Shown here in pieces: positions 1 to 9,144 of a stretch of DNA of 64,000 nucleotides. The stretch is from Pantoea coffeiphila. GTDB taxonomy: Bacteria > Pseudomonadota > Gammaproteobacteria > Enterobacterales > Enterobacteriaceae. A program made the translations under genes and the position numbers. How positions within the stretch are numbered: the first letter of the stretch is position 1; each line of letters opens with the position of its first letter. The notes beneath the pieces were generated by a model. That model was not told the origin of the DNA. It was given only the letters and a program-made list of their open reading frames with translations, and did no database searches. The stretch covers positions 558,001 to 622,000 of the forward strand of contig NZ_JAFBFW010000002.1 in NCBI RefSeq assembly GCF_016909495.1, read 5' to 3'.

Positions 1-1173
1 GGTGCAGAGAAAATGATGGCCGCCTTAACCCGTGGTGAATCGGGGATCGGCCGCCTGCCGCAGCACGACTACAGCGATACGCAGGACGTGCCGCAAGTTG
101 CCGGGCGCGTCCCGCGTCTGGACACAACCCGTATTCCACGCCGTCATCGTCGCACGATGTCCCCGATGTCCTGCTGGAGCCTGCTGGCCGCAGAGGAAGC
201 GTTGGCACAGGCTGCCTTTCCTCGCGAACGGCTGTCCGATCCGCGCTTTGGCGTTATCGTGGGTTCAACAATGGGCAGCATTGATACCTGGCGTTCTATT
301 TTTGAAAACTACCTGGTTGCCCGTCAGTTTGCCGCCGTTAAAGCGCGTGATTTCTTCCGCATTATGGGCCATTCCGTCGCGTCAAATCTGGCGCAGGCAC
401 TGGATATTACCGGCCGGGTGATGGCAGTAACATCAGCCTGCGCCTCCAGCGCCCTGTCGATCGGTATGGCCTATGAGGCGATTGCCTGCGGCCTGCAGGA
501 TGCGATGCTGTGCGGCGGAGCCGATGAATTCCATCCGCTGACTATTGCAACATTCGATCATATGGCTGCCGCTTCAAGAGGCTTCAACGAGCATCCTCAC
601 GCCACGCCACGTCCGTTTGATCAACAGCGTGACGGCGTGGTCTGTGCAGAAGGCGCCGGGATACTGCTGCTGGAATCCCGCTCAAGGGCCCTGGCACGAG
701 GCGCGACAATTCTGGCAGAAATTACCGGGTTTGCCTCCGCCAGCGATGTGTCGAGTATTGCTAATCCCGATCCGTTACCGCTTCGCCGCTGCATGCAGCA
801 GGCACTGAATCATGCCCAACTTCCGGTAGATGCCCTGAGCTACATTAACGCCCATGCCACCGGCACACGGTTAGGCGATATCGCCGAGAGCGAAGCGATT
901 GCCGGGCTGTGCGGAAAGCTGGTGCCGGTATCCAGCCTGAAGGGACATCTGGGGCACACCATGGCAGCCAGCGGCGCACTGGAGCTTATCGCCTGCATCG
1001 GCATGCTGCAGCAGGAAGTCCTGATCCCTACACGCAATCTTGATAATCCCGATGAGCGATGCGACAGCATTCGCCACGTCAGCGGGATTACCAGTACGCC
1101 GGTACAGCACGTACTGAAAAACAGTTTTGCCCTTGGGGGCATTATTTCAACGCTGATATTAAGGAAAATATGA
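1..1173 (+). CDS. Beta-ketoacyl-ACP synthase (KAS I/II family), 5' end outside window
   Basis: Condensing enzyme of fatty-acid or polyketide type, joining an acyl-ACP to malonyl-ACP. The reading frame is open from base 1 (G-A-E-K before the first Met), so the true start lies upstream; about 390 residues are seen against roughly 410 usual. The active-site Cys lies in TSACASS, and the two catalytic His follow in NAHATGT and GHLGHTMAASG; an FALGG loop near the C terminus is also typical. The stop overlaps the start region of the ACP gene, so the two are translationally coupled. With the dehydratase and hydrolase that follow, this is a dedicated secondary acyl chain pathway (aryl-polyene-like) rather than housekeeping fabB/fabF. 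Family certain; product of the pathway inferred. Confidence 0.88.
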   Translation, partial: GAEKMMAALTRGESGIGRLPQHDYSDTQDVPQVAGRVPRLDTTRIPRRHRRTMSPMSCWSLLAAEEALAQAAFPRERLSDPRFGVIVGSTMGSIDTWRSIFENYLVARQFAAVKARDFFRIMGHSVASNLAQALDITGRVMAVTSACASSALSIGMAYEAIACGLQDAMLCGGADEFHPLTIATFDHMAAASRGFNEHPHATPRPFDQQRDGVVCAEGAGILLLESRSRALARGATILAEITGFASASDVSSIANPDPLPLRRCMQQALNHAQLPVDALSYINAHATGTRLGDIAESEAIAGLCGKLVPVSSLKGHLGHTMAASGALELIACIGMLQQEVLIPTRNLDNPDERCDSIRHVSGITSTPVQHVLKNSFALGGIISTLILRKI

Positions 1174-1430
1174 TGGACAAGAACGCACTGAAGGAAAAAG
1201 TTAATCAGATCCTGGCTGAAGAATTCGAACTGGAGCTGAGCGATCTGCAGCCCGAAGCGAAGCTGTACGAAGATCTGGGGCTGGACAGCCTCGATGCCGT
1301 TGACATGGTCGTGGCTTTCGAAAAAGCGTTTGCTATCAATATTGGTAAAAATACCGAACTGGTGAGCATCAAAACGCTCGGTGAACTTCAGGAGTTCATC
1401 TTAAAAACGTCCATTGCCCAGGCCGTCTGA
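1173..1430 (+). CDS. Acyl carrier protein
   Basis: Small acidic carrier of about 85 residues with the phosphopantetheine attachment motif LGLDSLDAVDMV, whose Ser is the predicted 4'-phosphopantetheine site. Two adjacent ATG codons (1170 and 1173) are possible; 1173 sits 7 bases after AAGGA and is preferred. The start overlaps the stop of the ketoacyl synthase gene, and the dehydratase gene follows after 18 bases. It presumably carries the growing chain for its neighbours. It is separate from the housekeeping acpP, which normally sits in the fab cluster; that cluster is not seen here. Confidence 0.9.
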   Translation: MDKNALKEKVNQILAEEFELELSDLQPEAKLYEDLGLDSLDAVDMVVAFEKAFAINIGKNTELVSIKTLGELQEFILKTSIAQAV

Positions 1431-1448
1431 ATATTACGAGGAGCACGG

Positions 1449-1892
1449 ATGACATTCCCCTTATCGGCGCAGAGCCTGATCCCTCATCGCGAAGGAATGT
1501 GTTGTATCGACAGTATTCTCAGTATCGAGGGACCGCGGGTGCAGGCATCCGTAAAACTGCACGCCGGTCATCTGTTATTAGATGAAAACGGTACGCTCGA
1601 TCGCTGTGGTTATATCGAACTTGCGGCTCAGGCAGCCTGTGCATTAAAGGGTGTCGATGCCGTCAAAGGCCAGGAGTCTGCCACTGCACTGCTGGCCTCG
1701 GTCAATAATTTTCAGCTCTTTGACGATGCAGGAACGGGAGAAACGCTGCTGATTTCTGTTGCCATCACCACTGAACTTGCTGACCTGTCCATGCTGGAAT
1801 TCAACGTTGCCTGCGGGCAACGTTTACTGGCCCGTGGAGAATTGAAAGTGTTTTATCAGGCAGATAATGAACGGAGTATCACTGCACAATGA
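1449..1892 (+). CDS. Hotdog-fold 3-hydroxyacyl-ACP dehydratase (ApeP/FabZ-like)
   Basis: 147 residues. The N-terminal IPHREGMCCID matches the PHRxxM signature of ApeP-type dehydratases, with the His as likely catalytic residue, and a central helix YIELAAQAACAL is typical of the hotdog fold. It would remove water from a 3-hydroxyacyl-ACP made by the upstream synthase (a ketoreductase is not seen and may lie left of the window). A ribosome site ACGAGGAG precedes the ATG. The end overlaps the hydrolase start by 4 bases. Placement in the ApeP branch rests on the PHRxxM motif and the context. Confidence 0.75.
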   Translation: MTFPLSAQSLIPHREGMCCIDSILSIEGPRVQASVKLHAGHLLLDENGTLDRCGYIELAAQAACALKGVDAVKGQESATALLASVNNFQLFDDAGTGETLLISVAITTELADLSMLEFNVACGQRLLARGELKVFYQADNERSITAQ

Positions 1893-2773
1893 CCACTGCT
1901 ATTTTTCACCGGGGAAGCCGTATCGCCGTGCTGTTAATTCACGGACTTACCGGTACGCCAAAAGAAATGGACTCTATCGCGTTGCGTCTGCACCGTTATG
2001 GATTTACCGTTTCTATTCCCGTGCTGCCGGGCCACTGCTCGGATATGAACGCATTGCTGAAAACGACCCGGCTCGACTGGCTACGGGAAATCGCCGCTGA
2101 ATATAAGCGGCTGACTGAAGAAGGCTATCAGGTTTTCGCCGGTGGTCTGTCAGCCGGAGCATCAATGGGGATTATTCTTGCTCATCATTTTCCTGATATG
2201 CGCGGGCTGGCGCTCTACGCCATCACGCTGAAATGTAACGGCTGGGCGGTATCAAAATTCTCATTTATGCTGCCGCTGTTGCTTAAAATCCCGCTGTTCC
2301 GCAACAACTATCACTTTCAGGAAGCGCCGCCGTATGGCATCAAAAACGAACAGCTGCGCGAGCGTATCGTGCTGAAACTGCAAAGCGGGGACAGTTCGGC
2401 CGCCGGCCACACCAACACACCGGGAGTGATGCTGCGCGAGGTACTGCGCCTTGCCGGGGAGGCAAAAAAAGTGATGCCGACAACCCGAGTGCCGGCTCTG
2501 TTAATCCACGCACGTGAGGACGACGTGACGGATATTTCCAATTCCCGTTACGTTGAACGGCACTACGGTGGTAAAACCGAATTTATTCAGCTGGAGGAAA
2601 GTTATCATCTGGTGACCATCGATCAGGAGCGTCAGCAGGTAGCAGAGGCCACCGCGCGCTTCTTTTATCAGCAGCTGGATGAGCATGAACGCCAGCAGCT
2701 TGCCGCATCCGCACGCAAAAAAATCCCGGGTATCGAATCGCAGCCGGAACCGGGGGGTAATCTGAAAAAGTAA
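1889..2773 (+). CDS. Alpha/beta-hydrolase (carboxylesterase / thioesterase type)
   Basis: 294 residues with the oxyanion motif HGLTGTP near residue 18 and a nucleophile elbow GGLSAGAS near residue 87 (Ser nucleophile). A later HAREDDV segment carries the likely catalytic Asp, and ESYHLVTID holds the catalytic His. Start overlaps the dehydratase gene in an ATGA arrangement, so it is the last gene of the same operon. Likely job: release or hydrolysis of the acyl chain held on the ACP, inferred from context only; monoglyceride-lipase-like carboxylesterases share the same motifs. The C-terminal 25 residues are rich in Gln, Lys and Pro and look disordered. Confidence 0.8.
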   Translation: MTTAIFHRGSRIAVLLIHGLTGTPKEMDSIALRLHRYGFTVSIPVLPGHCSDMNALLKTTRLDWLREIAAEYKRLTEEGYQVFAGGLSAGASMGIILAHHFPDMRGLALYAITLKCNGWAVSKFSFMLPLLLKIPLFRNNYHFQEAPPYGIKNEQLRERIVLKLQSGDSSAAGHTNTPGVMLREVLRLAGEAKKVMPTTRVPALLIHAREDDVTDISNSRYVERHYGGKTEFIQLEESYHLVTIDQERQQVAEATARFFYQQLDEHERQQLAASARKKIPGIESQPEPGGNLKK

Positions 2774-2890
2774 GCAGTCGGGCTGTTTTCAGCGATCGTC
2801 AGCAGCGGCGCCTGTGCTATCATCGCCGCCAGCGCGCCGTTATTTCGGACGGTGCAACACTCTTTCAGCCCCCTTCAAAGGTATGCAGCC

Positions 2891-2992
2891 GTGAATAAAG
2901 GAGCGATAGCCCCTACCGTTATCTTTATTGCCGCAATGGCGTTTTTGGTATGGTTTATCGCTTCCGGCGCGGCAATGCCCGGCAGTCAGTAA
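2891..2992 (+). CDS. YoaK-like 33-residue membrane protein
   Basis: A short frame starting with GTG, 9 bases after AAAGG, encodes a 33-residue peptide: a short N-terminal stretch (MNKGAIAP), one hydrophobic helix (TVIFIAAMAFLVWFIASG) and a small tail AAMPGSQ. This matches the layout of E. coli YoaK as I recall it (about 32 residues, FPVVIF near the start, APGA at the end). A second protein of the same pattern lies at 55990-56088. It sits 118 bases after the hydrolase gene and upstream of dgcP. Function unknown. The family resemblance is from memory and the start is non-ATG, so confidence is moderate. Confidence 0.55.
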   Translation: MNKGAIAPTVIFIAAMAFLVWFIASGAAMPGSQ

Positions 2993-3452
2993 GCAGGATC
3001 GGCAAACTGGTTGGACCAATATTGAATGGCACAAATCTGATAACGCCATTAATTAACACAATATATCTGCGTTGATACCTGTACGTATTGATCATTGCGT
3101 GTATAAATTGCATAATTTTTTTCATCTGTAATTATGCACTTCTGAATACGTTTACGCTTTTTTTACCAAATAAAGTCGATTGGCTCCGGCACTTTAGCTG
3201 GCGAATCACAACGCTGATGTTTATCAGGCGCAGATTGCCCCGCTACCAGGATAGCAGGCGCTTACGGGTCGTTATCATTACGTCTGTCATTATCTGCTGC
3301 TTTATAACAAAACTTACTGAATTTAGTGAATTTAATAACGTGAGACGCTTCCGCATATTCATATATATAGCGAGAGGCAGCCCGTTAGCTATTAGTAAAA
3401 TTAGCCTCTGCTTTCAGGGGCATGCTTGACCTCACTACCAGGAAAAAGATCT
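2993..3452. other. Intergenic region upstream of dgcP
   Basis: About 460 bases, AT-rich in the second half. A 113-codon open frame (3088-3429) has no family features, a basic and hydrophobic mixed composition and no clear ribosome site, so I treat it as non-coding. The region presumably carries the dgcP promoter; I could not identify a convincing -35/-10 pair. Confidence 0.4.
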
Positions 3453-4469
3453 ATGTCCGAAAACTTGATTGAACGTATTTCAACGGCGCTGGGATCGGAA
3501 AAAACGCTGGAAGGATTTGTGCGCCAGCTGCTGGAAATGCTCGAACTGGTTACCGATATGGAATCAACCTACCTGACGCATATAGATGACGCCGAAGGGC
3601 TTCAGCATATCCTGTACGCCCGCAACACGCAGAAAATGCAGATCCCAGAAGGCCTGTCGGTGCCGTGGCAGGATACGTTGTGCAAACGCGCGATGGAAGA
3701 TGGCCGCAGTTTCACCAACGATGTGCCCGGCGTCTGGCCCGATTCCGAAGCCGCCAAAGCGCTCGGGATCACCACCTACCTCAGCACGCCGGTTATGCTG
3801 GGCGACGGCATGCTGTACGGCACGCTCTGCGCCGCCAGTGCGCAAAGCCACCCGCTGTCCGGTCGTGCGGAACAGATCATCCATCTGTTCGCCGAACTGA
3901 TCGGCCAGTATATTCGTAAAGAACAGCTGCTTCAGGAGCTGCGCGAAGCGAACGACGCGCTGACCGCCGTCAGCATGACCGATGAACTGACCGGGCTCCC
4001 CAATCGCCGTTCGGTGTTCAACTATCTGCCAAAACTGTTTGCCGCGGCGGCAATAGAGGAACGATCGGTGCTGGTTGCCTTTGTCGATCTCGACGGTTTT
4101 AAAGCCATTAACGACAGCTACGGCCATGAAAGCGGCGATCGTTTTCTACAGTCGATAGCGCAACGGCTGCGCCAGTTTGCCGGGCCGGAAGATATCATCG
4201 GCCGTCTGGGCGGGGATGAATTTATCATTGCCAGTCTGGGACCGCAGCTCGACACCGTCAGCGACGATCACGTGCAGACGTTTAAAGCGCAGCTGGCGGA
4301 GAAACTGACAGGAAGGTATGAGCTGCGCGGCAATCTGATTGATTATGGCGGGGCCAGTCTGGGCGTCATCGCGGCGAATCCGCTGGCCTGTACGCCGGAC
4401 CTGGCGGTCCACGATGCGGACAGCAGCATGTACCAGGATAAAATACGCCGCAGGCATGTGCAGCATTAA
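3453..4469 (+). CDS. dgcP: Diguanylate cyclase DgcP (GAF-GGDEF)
   Basis: 338 residues, close to the E. coli DgcP (YeaP) length. An N-terminal GAF domain (about residues 20-165, with TDMESTYLTHID and YGTLCAAS) is joined to a C-terminal GGDEF domain (about 175-335) with TDELTGLPNRR and an intact active site RLGGDEFII. The residues before the active site read GPED, so the RxxD product-inhibition site is lost. The enzyme makes c-di-GMP in the cytoplasm from two GTP; the GAF domain is expected to sense a signal. The ATG at 3453 follows AGGA by 9 bases. The N-terminal region matches DgcP strongly by recall. Confidence 0.86.
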   Translation: MSENLIERISTALGSEKTLEGFVRQLLEMLELVTDMESTYLTHIDDAEGLQHILYARNTQKMQIPEGLSVPWQDTLCKRAMEDGRSFTNDVPGVWPDSEAAKALGITTYLSTPVMLGDGMLYGTLCAASAQSHPLSGRAEQIIHLFAELIGQYIRKEQLLQELREANDALTAVSMTDELTGLPNRRSVFNYLPKLFAAAAIEERSVLVAFVDLDGFKAINDSYGHESGDRFLQSIAQRLRQFAGPEDIIGRLGGDEFIIASLGPQLDTVSDDHVQTFKAQLAEKLTGRYELRGNLIDYGGASLGVIAANPLACTPDLAVHDADSSMYQDKIRRRHVQH

Positions 4470-4497
4470 AAAAAAACCGGCGGCAAACTGCCGCCGG
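4468..4497 (-). terminator. Rho-independent terminator after the lafU remnant
   Basis: A 9-bp perfect stem (CCGGCGGCA / TGCCGCCGG, loop AAC) is followed on the minus strand by nine T. It lies between the converging ends of dgcP and the lafU remnant. Confidence 0.85.
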
Positions 4498-4533
4498 CTG
4501 AGCCCGGACTTCTGACTCAAGGCACTGACAGAA

Positions 4534-5284
4534 TCACTGCAGGCGTTCGGCAATCGGTTTAACTACCTTGACGCCGTTACGCCCGTAAAATTGATACAGC
4601 GTGTCCGATGCCGACTGGGTCAGCACCATAATCTCGATGCGGCGGTTACGGGCCGACAGCGGGTTCTTCGGGTCCAGCAGCATGCGATCCGCCATCGCGT
4701 TCACCTGCAGTACCCGCTTCGCCTCCAGTCCGCCTTTCTCCAGCACCGTTCTGGCCGCCAGCGCGCGATCGCCGGACAGATTCCAGTTGTTATATCCGGC
4801 GTTGTCGCGGTAGTTAGCCGCATCGGTGTGCCCGTTAATGATCACTTTGTTATCAATACGGTTAAAGACCGGGGCCAGCTCGCTGAGCAGTCGAGTAAAG
4901 AAAGGGGTCATCTGCGCACTCCCGCGTTCGAACATCACCCGATCGTCATCGTCCTGCAGCAGAATGCGCAGGCCCTGCGGGACTTTTTCCAGCGACAGAT
5001 TACCCTGCGCGTTTAACTCCGCCGTGATACGGGCTATCGCCTCGCCCAGTTCATTGAGCTCGCGATCCGAACGCGACAGCACATTTTCCAGCGACTCCGG
5101 CTGCGACTGTTGCTGTTCAGTGGGTTCGATCTCCTCGGCGGCTTGTACAGGCAGGCTGGTCATGATGGGCGCAGGACCGGCAATTGCCGCCGGATCGCTA
5201 ATCGGGCTGAATACCGTGCCGTCAAAAATCGAGGTCCCGTTCAGGTTAGCGACAATCTCCTGCCGCTCCTCTTTTGACACCGCG
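4534..5284 (-). pseudogene. lafU: lafU (lateral flagellar MotB-type motor protein), 5' end deleted
   Basis: About 250 residues survive of a MotB-like stator protein. Homology starts abruptly at GAVSKEERQEIVANLNGT, the segment that follows the single membrane helix in MotB, and continues to an intact OmpA-like peptidoglycan-binding domain (INGHTDAANYRDNAGYNN, NRRIEIMVL). The first ~50 residues, with the membrane helix and the proton-channel Asp, are missing and replaced by sequence antisense to the lfhA remnant. Without them it cannot work as a stator. It is head-to-head with a truncated lfhA, the junction being near 5284. In E. coli K-12, lafU (mbhA) and lfhA (fhiA) are left in the same arrangement by deletion of the Flag-2 locus. 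Confidence 0.85.
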
Positions 5285-7003
5285 CCCACAATCAACTTCG
5301 TGGTGGTCACCAAAGGGGCAGAGCGTATTTCCGAAGTGTCGGCGCGCTTTACCCTCGATGCCCTGCCCGGTAAACAGATGGCGATTGATGCCGATCTCAA
5401 CGCCGGACTGATTAATCAGGAGCAGGCGCGCGTCCGCCGTAAGGACGTGGCCAACGAAGCTGATTTCTACGGCGCGATGGACGGCGCCTCCAAGTTTGTG
5501 CGCGGCGATGCGATTGCCGGGATTATGATCCTGATCATCAACGTGGTCGGCGGTATTCTGATCGGTATTTTCAAGCACAATATGGATGCCGGCCAGGCGT
5601 TCGATCAGTACGTGCTGCTGACCATCGGTGACGGCCTGGTGGCGCAGATCCCTTCCCTGCTGCTGGCCACGGCGGCAGCGATTATCGTCACCCGCGTGAG
5701 CGATGACGACAGTAGCGGAATTTCCGACGATATCCACCGCCAGCTGATGGCGAAACCGGCAACGATTTATACCGCCGCCTTCGTGATGTTCGTGCTGGCG
5801 ATTGTGCCGGGCATGCCGCATCTGGTGTTCCTGGTGTTTACCGCCCTGCTGGTGTTTACCGCCTGGCGACAGAGCAAGGTTATCGAAAAGCCCGCGCAGA
5901 GCGAGCAGGATATCGCTGCGCTGGCCAGCGCGCTGGACGACAGCGACAGCGTAAACGTCTGCTGGGAAAGCATCCCGCTGATTGAGCCGCTGGGGCTGAA
6001 TCTCGGCTACAAGCTGGTGACGCTGGTGGATAAATCGAAGGGTAATCCGCTGACTCTGCGCGTGCGCGGCGTACGCCAGGTGGTGTCAGAAACCAGCGGC
6101 GTACTGCTGCCGGAGATGTCGATTCGCGAAGACTTCCGCCTGAAACCGGCGCAGTACGCCATTAAGGTGAACGGCGTGCGTACGGCAGTGGGCGAGGTTC
6201 ATCCGGATCGCCTGATGGCGATCCCAACGGCGGAACAGTACGGCGAGATCGACGGCGTGCTGGATACCGATCCCGCCTACGGCCTGGCCGTCACCTGGAT
6301 CACCCCGGAGATGAAACCGCAGGCGCTGAACCTCGGGTATCAGGTGGTGGACTGCGCCAGCGTTATCGCCACGCATATTAACCGGGTCACCCGCGAGCAT
6401 CTGCCGGAGCTGTTTAACTATGACGATATCACCCAGCTGAATCTGCGCCTGTCGGGTACGGCACCCAGACTGGCTGAAGATCTCAACGCCGTGCTGAACT
6501 ACAGCCAGCAGCTGAAGATTTACCGCCTGCTGCTACAGGATCAGGTTTCGCTGAAGGACATCGCCACCATTGCCACCACGCTGGTAGAAAGTGCGGCGAT
6601 CACCAAAGATGCGATTCTGCTGGCCTCCGATGTGCGCTTCGCCCTGCGCCGGGCGATGGTGGCGGCAATAGCGCCTGACAATAAGCCGCTGTCGGCCTAC
6701 ACGCTGGACAATACATTGGAAAACCTGCTGCTGGGGTCGCTGAACCAGGCACAGCAGGCCGGAAAAGTCAGCCTGGACAGCTTCCCGGTCGATCCCAATA
6801 TTCTGACCCAGCTGCAAACTACGCTTCCGGTGGTGCTGGAACAGCTGAAGGCGCAGAACCTGACCTCCGTACTGCTGGTCACGCCGCAGCTGCGGCCGCT
6901 AATTGCCCGCTACAGCCGTCTGTTCGCCGCCGGGCTGCACGTGCTTTCCTATAACGAAGTGCCGGATGAGGTGGATCTGCGCATTGTGGGTACGGTGAGC
7001 TGA
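5284..7003 (+). pseudogene. lfhA: lfhA (lateral flagellar FlhA export protein), 5' end deleted
   Basis: About 570 residues of a FlhA-type flagellar export gate, against ~690 for a full protein. Homology begins at TINFVVVTKGAER and includes the FHIPEP-family signature SARFTLDALPGKQMAIDADL, membrane helices (GIMILIINVVGGILIGIF, IPSLLLATAAAIIV) and the whole cytoplasmic domain ending in GLHVLSYNEVPDEVDLRIVG. The first ~120 residues with the early membrane helices are missing, and the frame upstream runs into sequence antisense to lafU. The remaining frame is open, so the loss seems to be one clean deletion rather than long decay. No start codon with a ribosome site is seen at the junction. Confidence 0.87.
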
Positions 7004-7027
7004 CAATCAGCAGCGCGGCATCCCAGT

Positions 7028-7055
7028 GGAAAAATGCCGGGGCAAAAGGCCCCGG
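7028..7055 (-). terminator. Terminator of the serine hydrolase gene
   Basis: Stem CCGGGGC / GCCCCGG (7037-7043 and 7049-7055) with loop AAAAG. On the minus strand it is followed by CATTTTTCC, 34 bases past the hydrolase stop codon. Confidence 0.65.
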
Positions 7056-7088
7056 GAAGATGCTGATTTGGCTGACGGGCAAAAAGCA

Positions 7089-8408
7089 TCACGGTTTTTT
7101 CAGCGCCTCCGCCACCGCATTAAAGAACACGGAGTTTTCCAGAGGCTGCCGATCGGCGGCCGGTTCCGCATCTTCCCAGGTAGACCACTGCACCATCACC
7201 AGATTCTCATTCTTATTGATGGCTATCAGCTGGCCGTAGATACCCATCGCCCACATGCCCTCCTTCGGGTTGCCGTCGCCTTTGGGCGCCACGTTTTCAG
7301 CATTGACCGGCACGTTATGGTTCCACCACTCATAGCCGTAAACCCCTTCGGGATAACCCGCCGAAACGGAGTTCTTCGCTTTGGTCCAGTTGGTGGCCTC
7401 TTCCAGCCAGTGCTCGGGCAGCGTGGCGCTACCGTCAGGCAGGAATCCGTTTCCCAGAATATAAAGACCGAAGCGCCCCCAGTCTTCCAGCGTGGCGTTA
7501 AAACCGTGGCCGCCCATGTCGTGCTTGTCCTTCTCATAGGCGTGCCAGATTCCGTCACTGGCCATGCCAAACGGCATCCAGATGCTATCCTGCAGGTTTT
7601 GCGCGATGGTTTTTCCCGTCGCTTTCTCCAGAACATCGCCCAGCAGCCACGCACCGCCGGTGTTATAAGACCACACCTCGCCGGGTTTGATCGACGGGTC
7701 GCGCTTCAGGCCGTGTACCAGGTTGTAGACACAGTCATAGGTCCCCGATTTAGCTTCGCACTGGGTAAGCGTAGAGAAATCAGAATGTGGATCGGCGTAG
7801 TTTTCGTTCCAGGTGACGCCGGACGTATGCTGGATCAGCTGTTTTAGCGTTACGCCATCCCACGCCGTTCCCTTAAAGTCCGGCTCATAGCGCGTAATTT
7901 GATCGTCGAGAGAATGAATTTTTCCCTGCTTGATGGCGATTCCCACCAGGGTTGAGACGATGGATTTGCCGACCGAACGCGAGGTCCACAGTGTCGTTGG
8001 GGTATTGCCGTGGTAATACTTTTCCAGCACGACCCTGCCGTCTTTGATAATCAACAGCGCCTGTAGATCCTGATTTTTAACGTAGTCCTTATAATGATGC
8101 ACCTTGCCCTGGTACTGATAAGTGATATCCATCAGCTGTTTTTCCTGCCGCAGCAAGGGATAAATGTTATCACCGTGCCGGAAGCGATCCCCCGGGTAGT
8201 TGCGGTAATCGTTACGAAAACCCACGGTTCGCTGCTGTTGATTCCAGGTCAGCATATTCTTCACATTAGGCAGGAGTTTATCGCAGGGCTGAGGAGCCCG
8301 CGTTAATCCGTCAACTTCACAGGCGCTGTCCTCAGCGCTGCCGTTTCCCGTCATCAGCGCCAGCGACATCAGCGCAAGTGGGATGGCCATCACGATGTTT
8401 TTTTTCAT
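7089..8408 (-). CDS. Exported serine hydrolase of the beta-lactamase / 6-aminohexanoate-dimer hydrolase family
   Basis: 439 residues with a signal peptide (MKKNIVMAIPLALMSLALM, cleavage probably near GNGSA). The SxxK nucleophile motif is SVGK (in WTSRSVGKS) and a conserved Tyr lies in WSYNTGGA, as in NylB-type esterases and class C-like hydrolases. Expected in the periplasm. Four Cys are present (two close to the N terminus, two near residues 230-240), compatible with disulfides. It stands alone between the flagellar remnant and a small membrane gene. True substrate unknown; an ester or amide is likely. A genuine beta-lactamase is unlikely as no KTG motif is obvious. Confidence 0.78.
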   Translation of the reverse strand: MKKNIVMAIPLALMSLALMTGNGSAEDSACEVDGLTRAPQPCDKLLPNVKNMLTWNQQQRTVGFRNDYRNYPGDRFRHGDNIYPLLRQEKQLMDITYQYQGKVHHYKDYVKNQDLQALLIIKDGRVVLEKYYHGNTPTTLWTSRSVGKSIVSTLVGIAIKQGKIHSLDDQITRYEPDFKGTAWDGVTLKQLIQHTSGVTWNENYADPHSDFSTLTQCEAKSGTYDCVYNLVHGLKRDPSIKPGEVWSYNTGGAWLLGDVLEKATGKTIAQNLQDSIWMPFGMASDGIWHAYEKDKHDMGGHGFNATLEDWGRFGLYILGNGFLPDGSATLPEHWLEEATNWTKAKNSVSAGYPEGVYGYEWWNHNVPVNAENVAPKGDGNPKEGMWAMGIYGQLIAINKNENLVMVQWSTWEDAEPAADRQPLENSVFFNAVAEALKKP

Positions 8409-8939
8409 GGTTAATTCCTTTTAGTCGTCCTGCTTGTGAATCAAACAAACAATGTCCTTAATTAAGATTATTCGTGCTGCACTAACGGTATACACCTGAG
8501 AAAATTACGCCACGAGGCAAAATTTGCTATTGCCACGTCGCACTCCTTAACGGTCGAAGATTAAAACTGCCAGAAACTTCCGAATTTACCTGTTCCGACA
8601 TGCAGGCGCGTGCAATGTTGCGCAAGCGCACAGCGATCAAGACCGGGCCAGGATATAAAAATCATTCGGCACCAGAATTGGAAATCGGAAAATCAGGCTG
8701 AGCGTTCGCTTCGGATGCAAAAATAACGCCACGTAACAAAAAAGAGCCTGACAGCACCACTATCAGGTGGCGTAGCAATCAGTAGCGCTAAGGTTTAATG
8801 CCGAAAAAACAAAAATAAAAAACATTAACTTATTGATAATAAACAAAACCACTCTTAACAAATGATAATTATTTTTTAATCGGGGTGGCAAATCAGAAAA
8901 GTCAGTATAGGATTATTCTCAAGAGAGAAAGGAGCCAGC
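8409..8939. other. Intergenic region between divergent genes
   Basis: About 530 bases with no credible coding frame. The last 120 bases are very AT-rich. A sequence at about 8858-8876 (AATGATAATTATT core) loosely resembles a Fur box, but the match is partial. It presumably holds divergent promoters for the hydrolase and the small membrane protein. Confidence 0.35.
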
Positions 8940-9098
8940 ATGTCAACATTTTCCATCATTTCCCTGCCGATGTTTGCGGTAGGGCTGGGTTTAATGACGC
9001 AATTTTACAGCAAGAAAGATCTCAACTTCCTGGTGCCCGGTGTGGTACTGATGACCGCAGGCCTGGTGAATACATTAATCGGCATTGGTATGAGCTAA
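8940..9098 (+). CDS. Small two-helix membrane protein (52 residues)
   Basis: Starts at ATG 8940, 5 bases after a strong AAGGAG. The peptide begins MSTFSIISLPMFAVGLGLM, has a short charged loop (QFYSKKDLN) and a second hydrophobic helix (FLVPGVVLMTAGLVNTLIG), ending GMS. This pattern predicts a hairpin of two membrane helices. The strong ribosome site and helix-loop-helix pattern argue it is real despite its size. I do not recognise the family. It is convergent with the downstream EIIA gene, separated by a strong hairpin. Confidence 0.7.
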   Translation: MSTFSIISLPMFAVGLGLMTQFYSKKDLNFLVPGVVLMTAGLVNTLIGIGMS

Positions 9099-9106
9099 TG
9101 GGAAGA

Positions 9107-9136
9107 AAACCCATAGATACGCAACGTATCTATGGG
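9107..9136 (-). terminator. Terminator with perfect 12-bp stem
   Basis: CCCATAGATACG (9110-9121), loop CAA, CGTATCTATGGG (9125-9136). On the minus strand the stem is followed by TTTTCTTCC, so it ends the EIIA transcript; it may also slow plus-strand transcripts of the small gene. Confidence 0.85.
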
Positions 9137-9144
9137 TGAGGATG

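Noticed and set aside
3088..3429. 113-codon open frame before dgcP
   Set aside because: No ribosome site, no family features, odd mix of hydrophobic and basic residues; more likely regulatory DNA.
4826..5283. Upstream extension of the lfhA frame
   Set aside because: It is antisense to the lafU remnant and has no similarity to FlhA; only the part after the junction is real.
8858..8876. Fur-box-like sequence
   Set aside because: Only a partial match in an AT-rich stretch where such matches are expected by chance.
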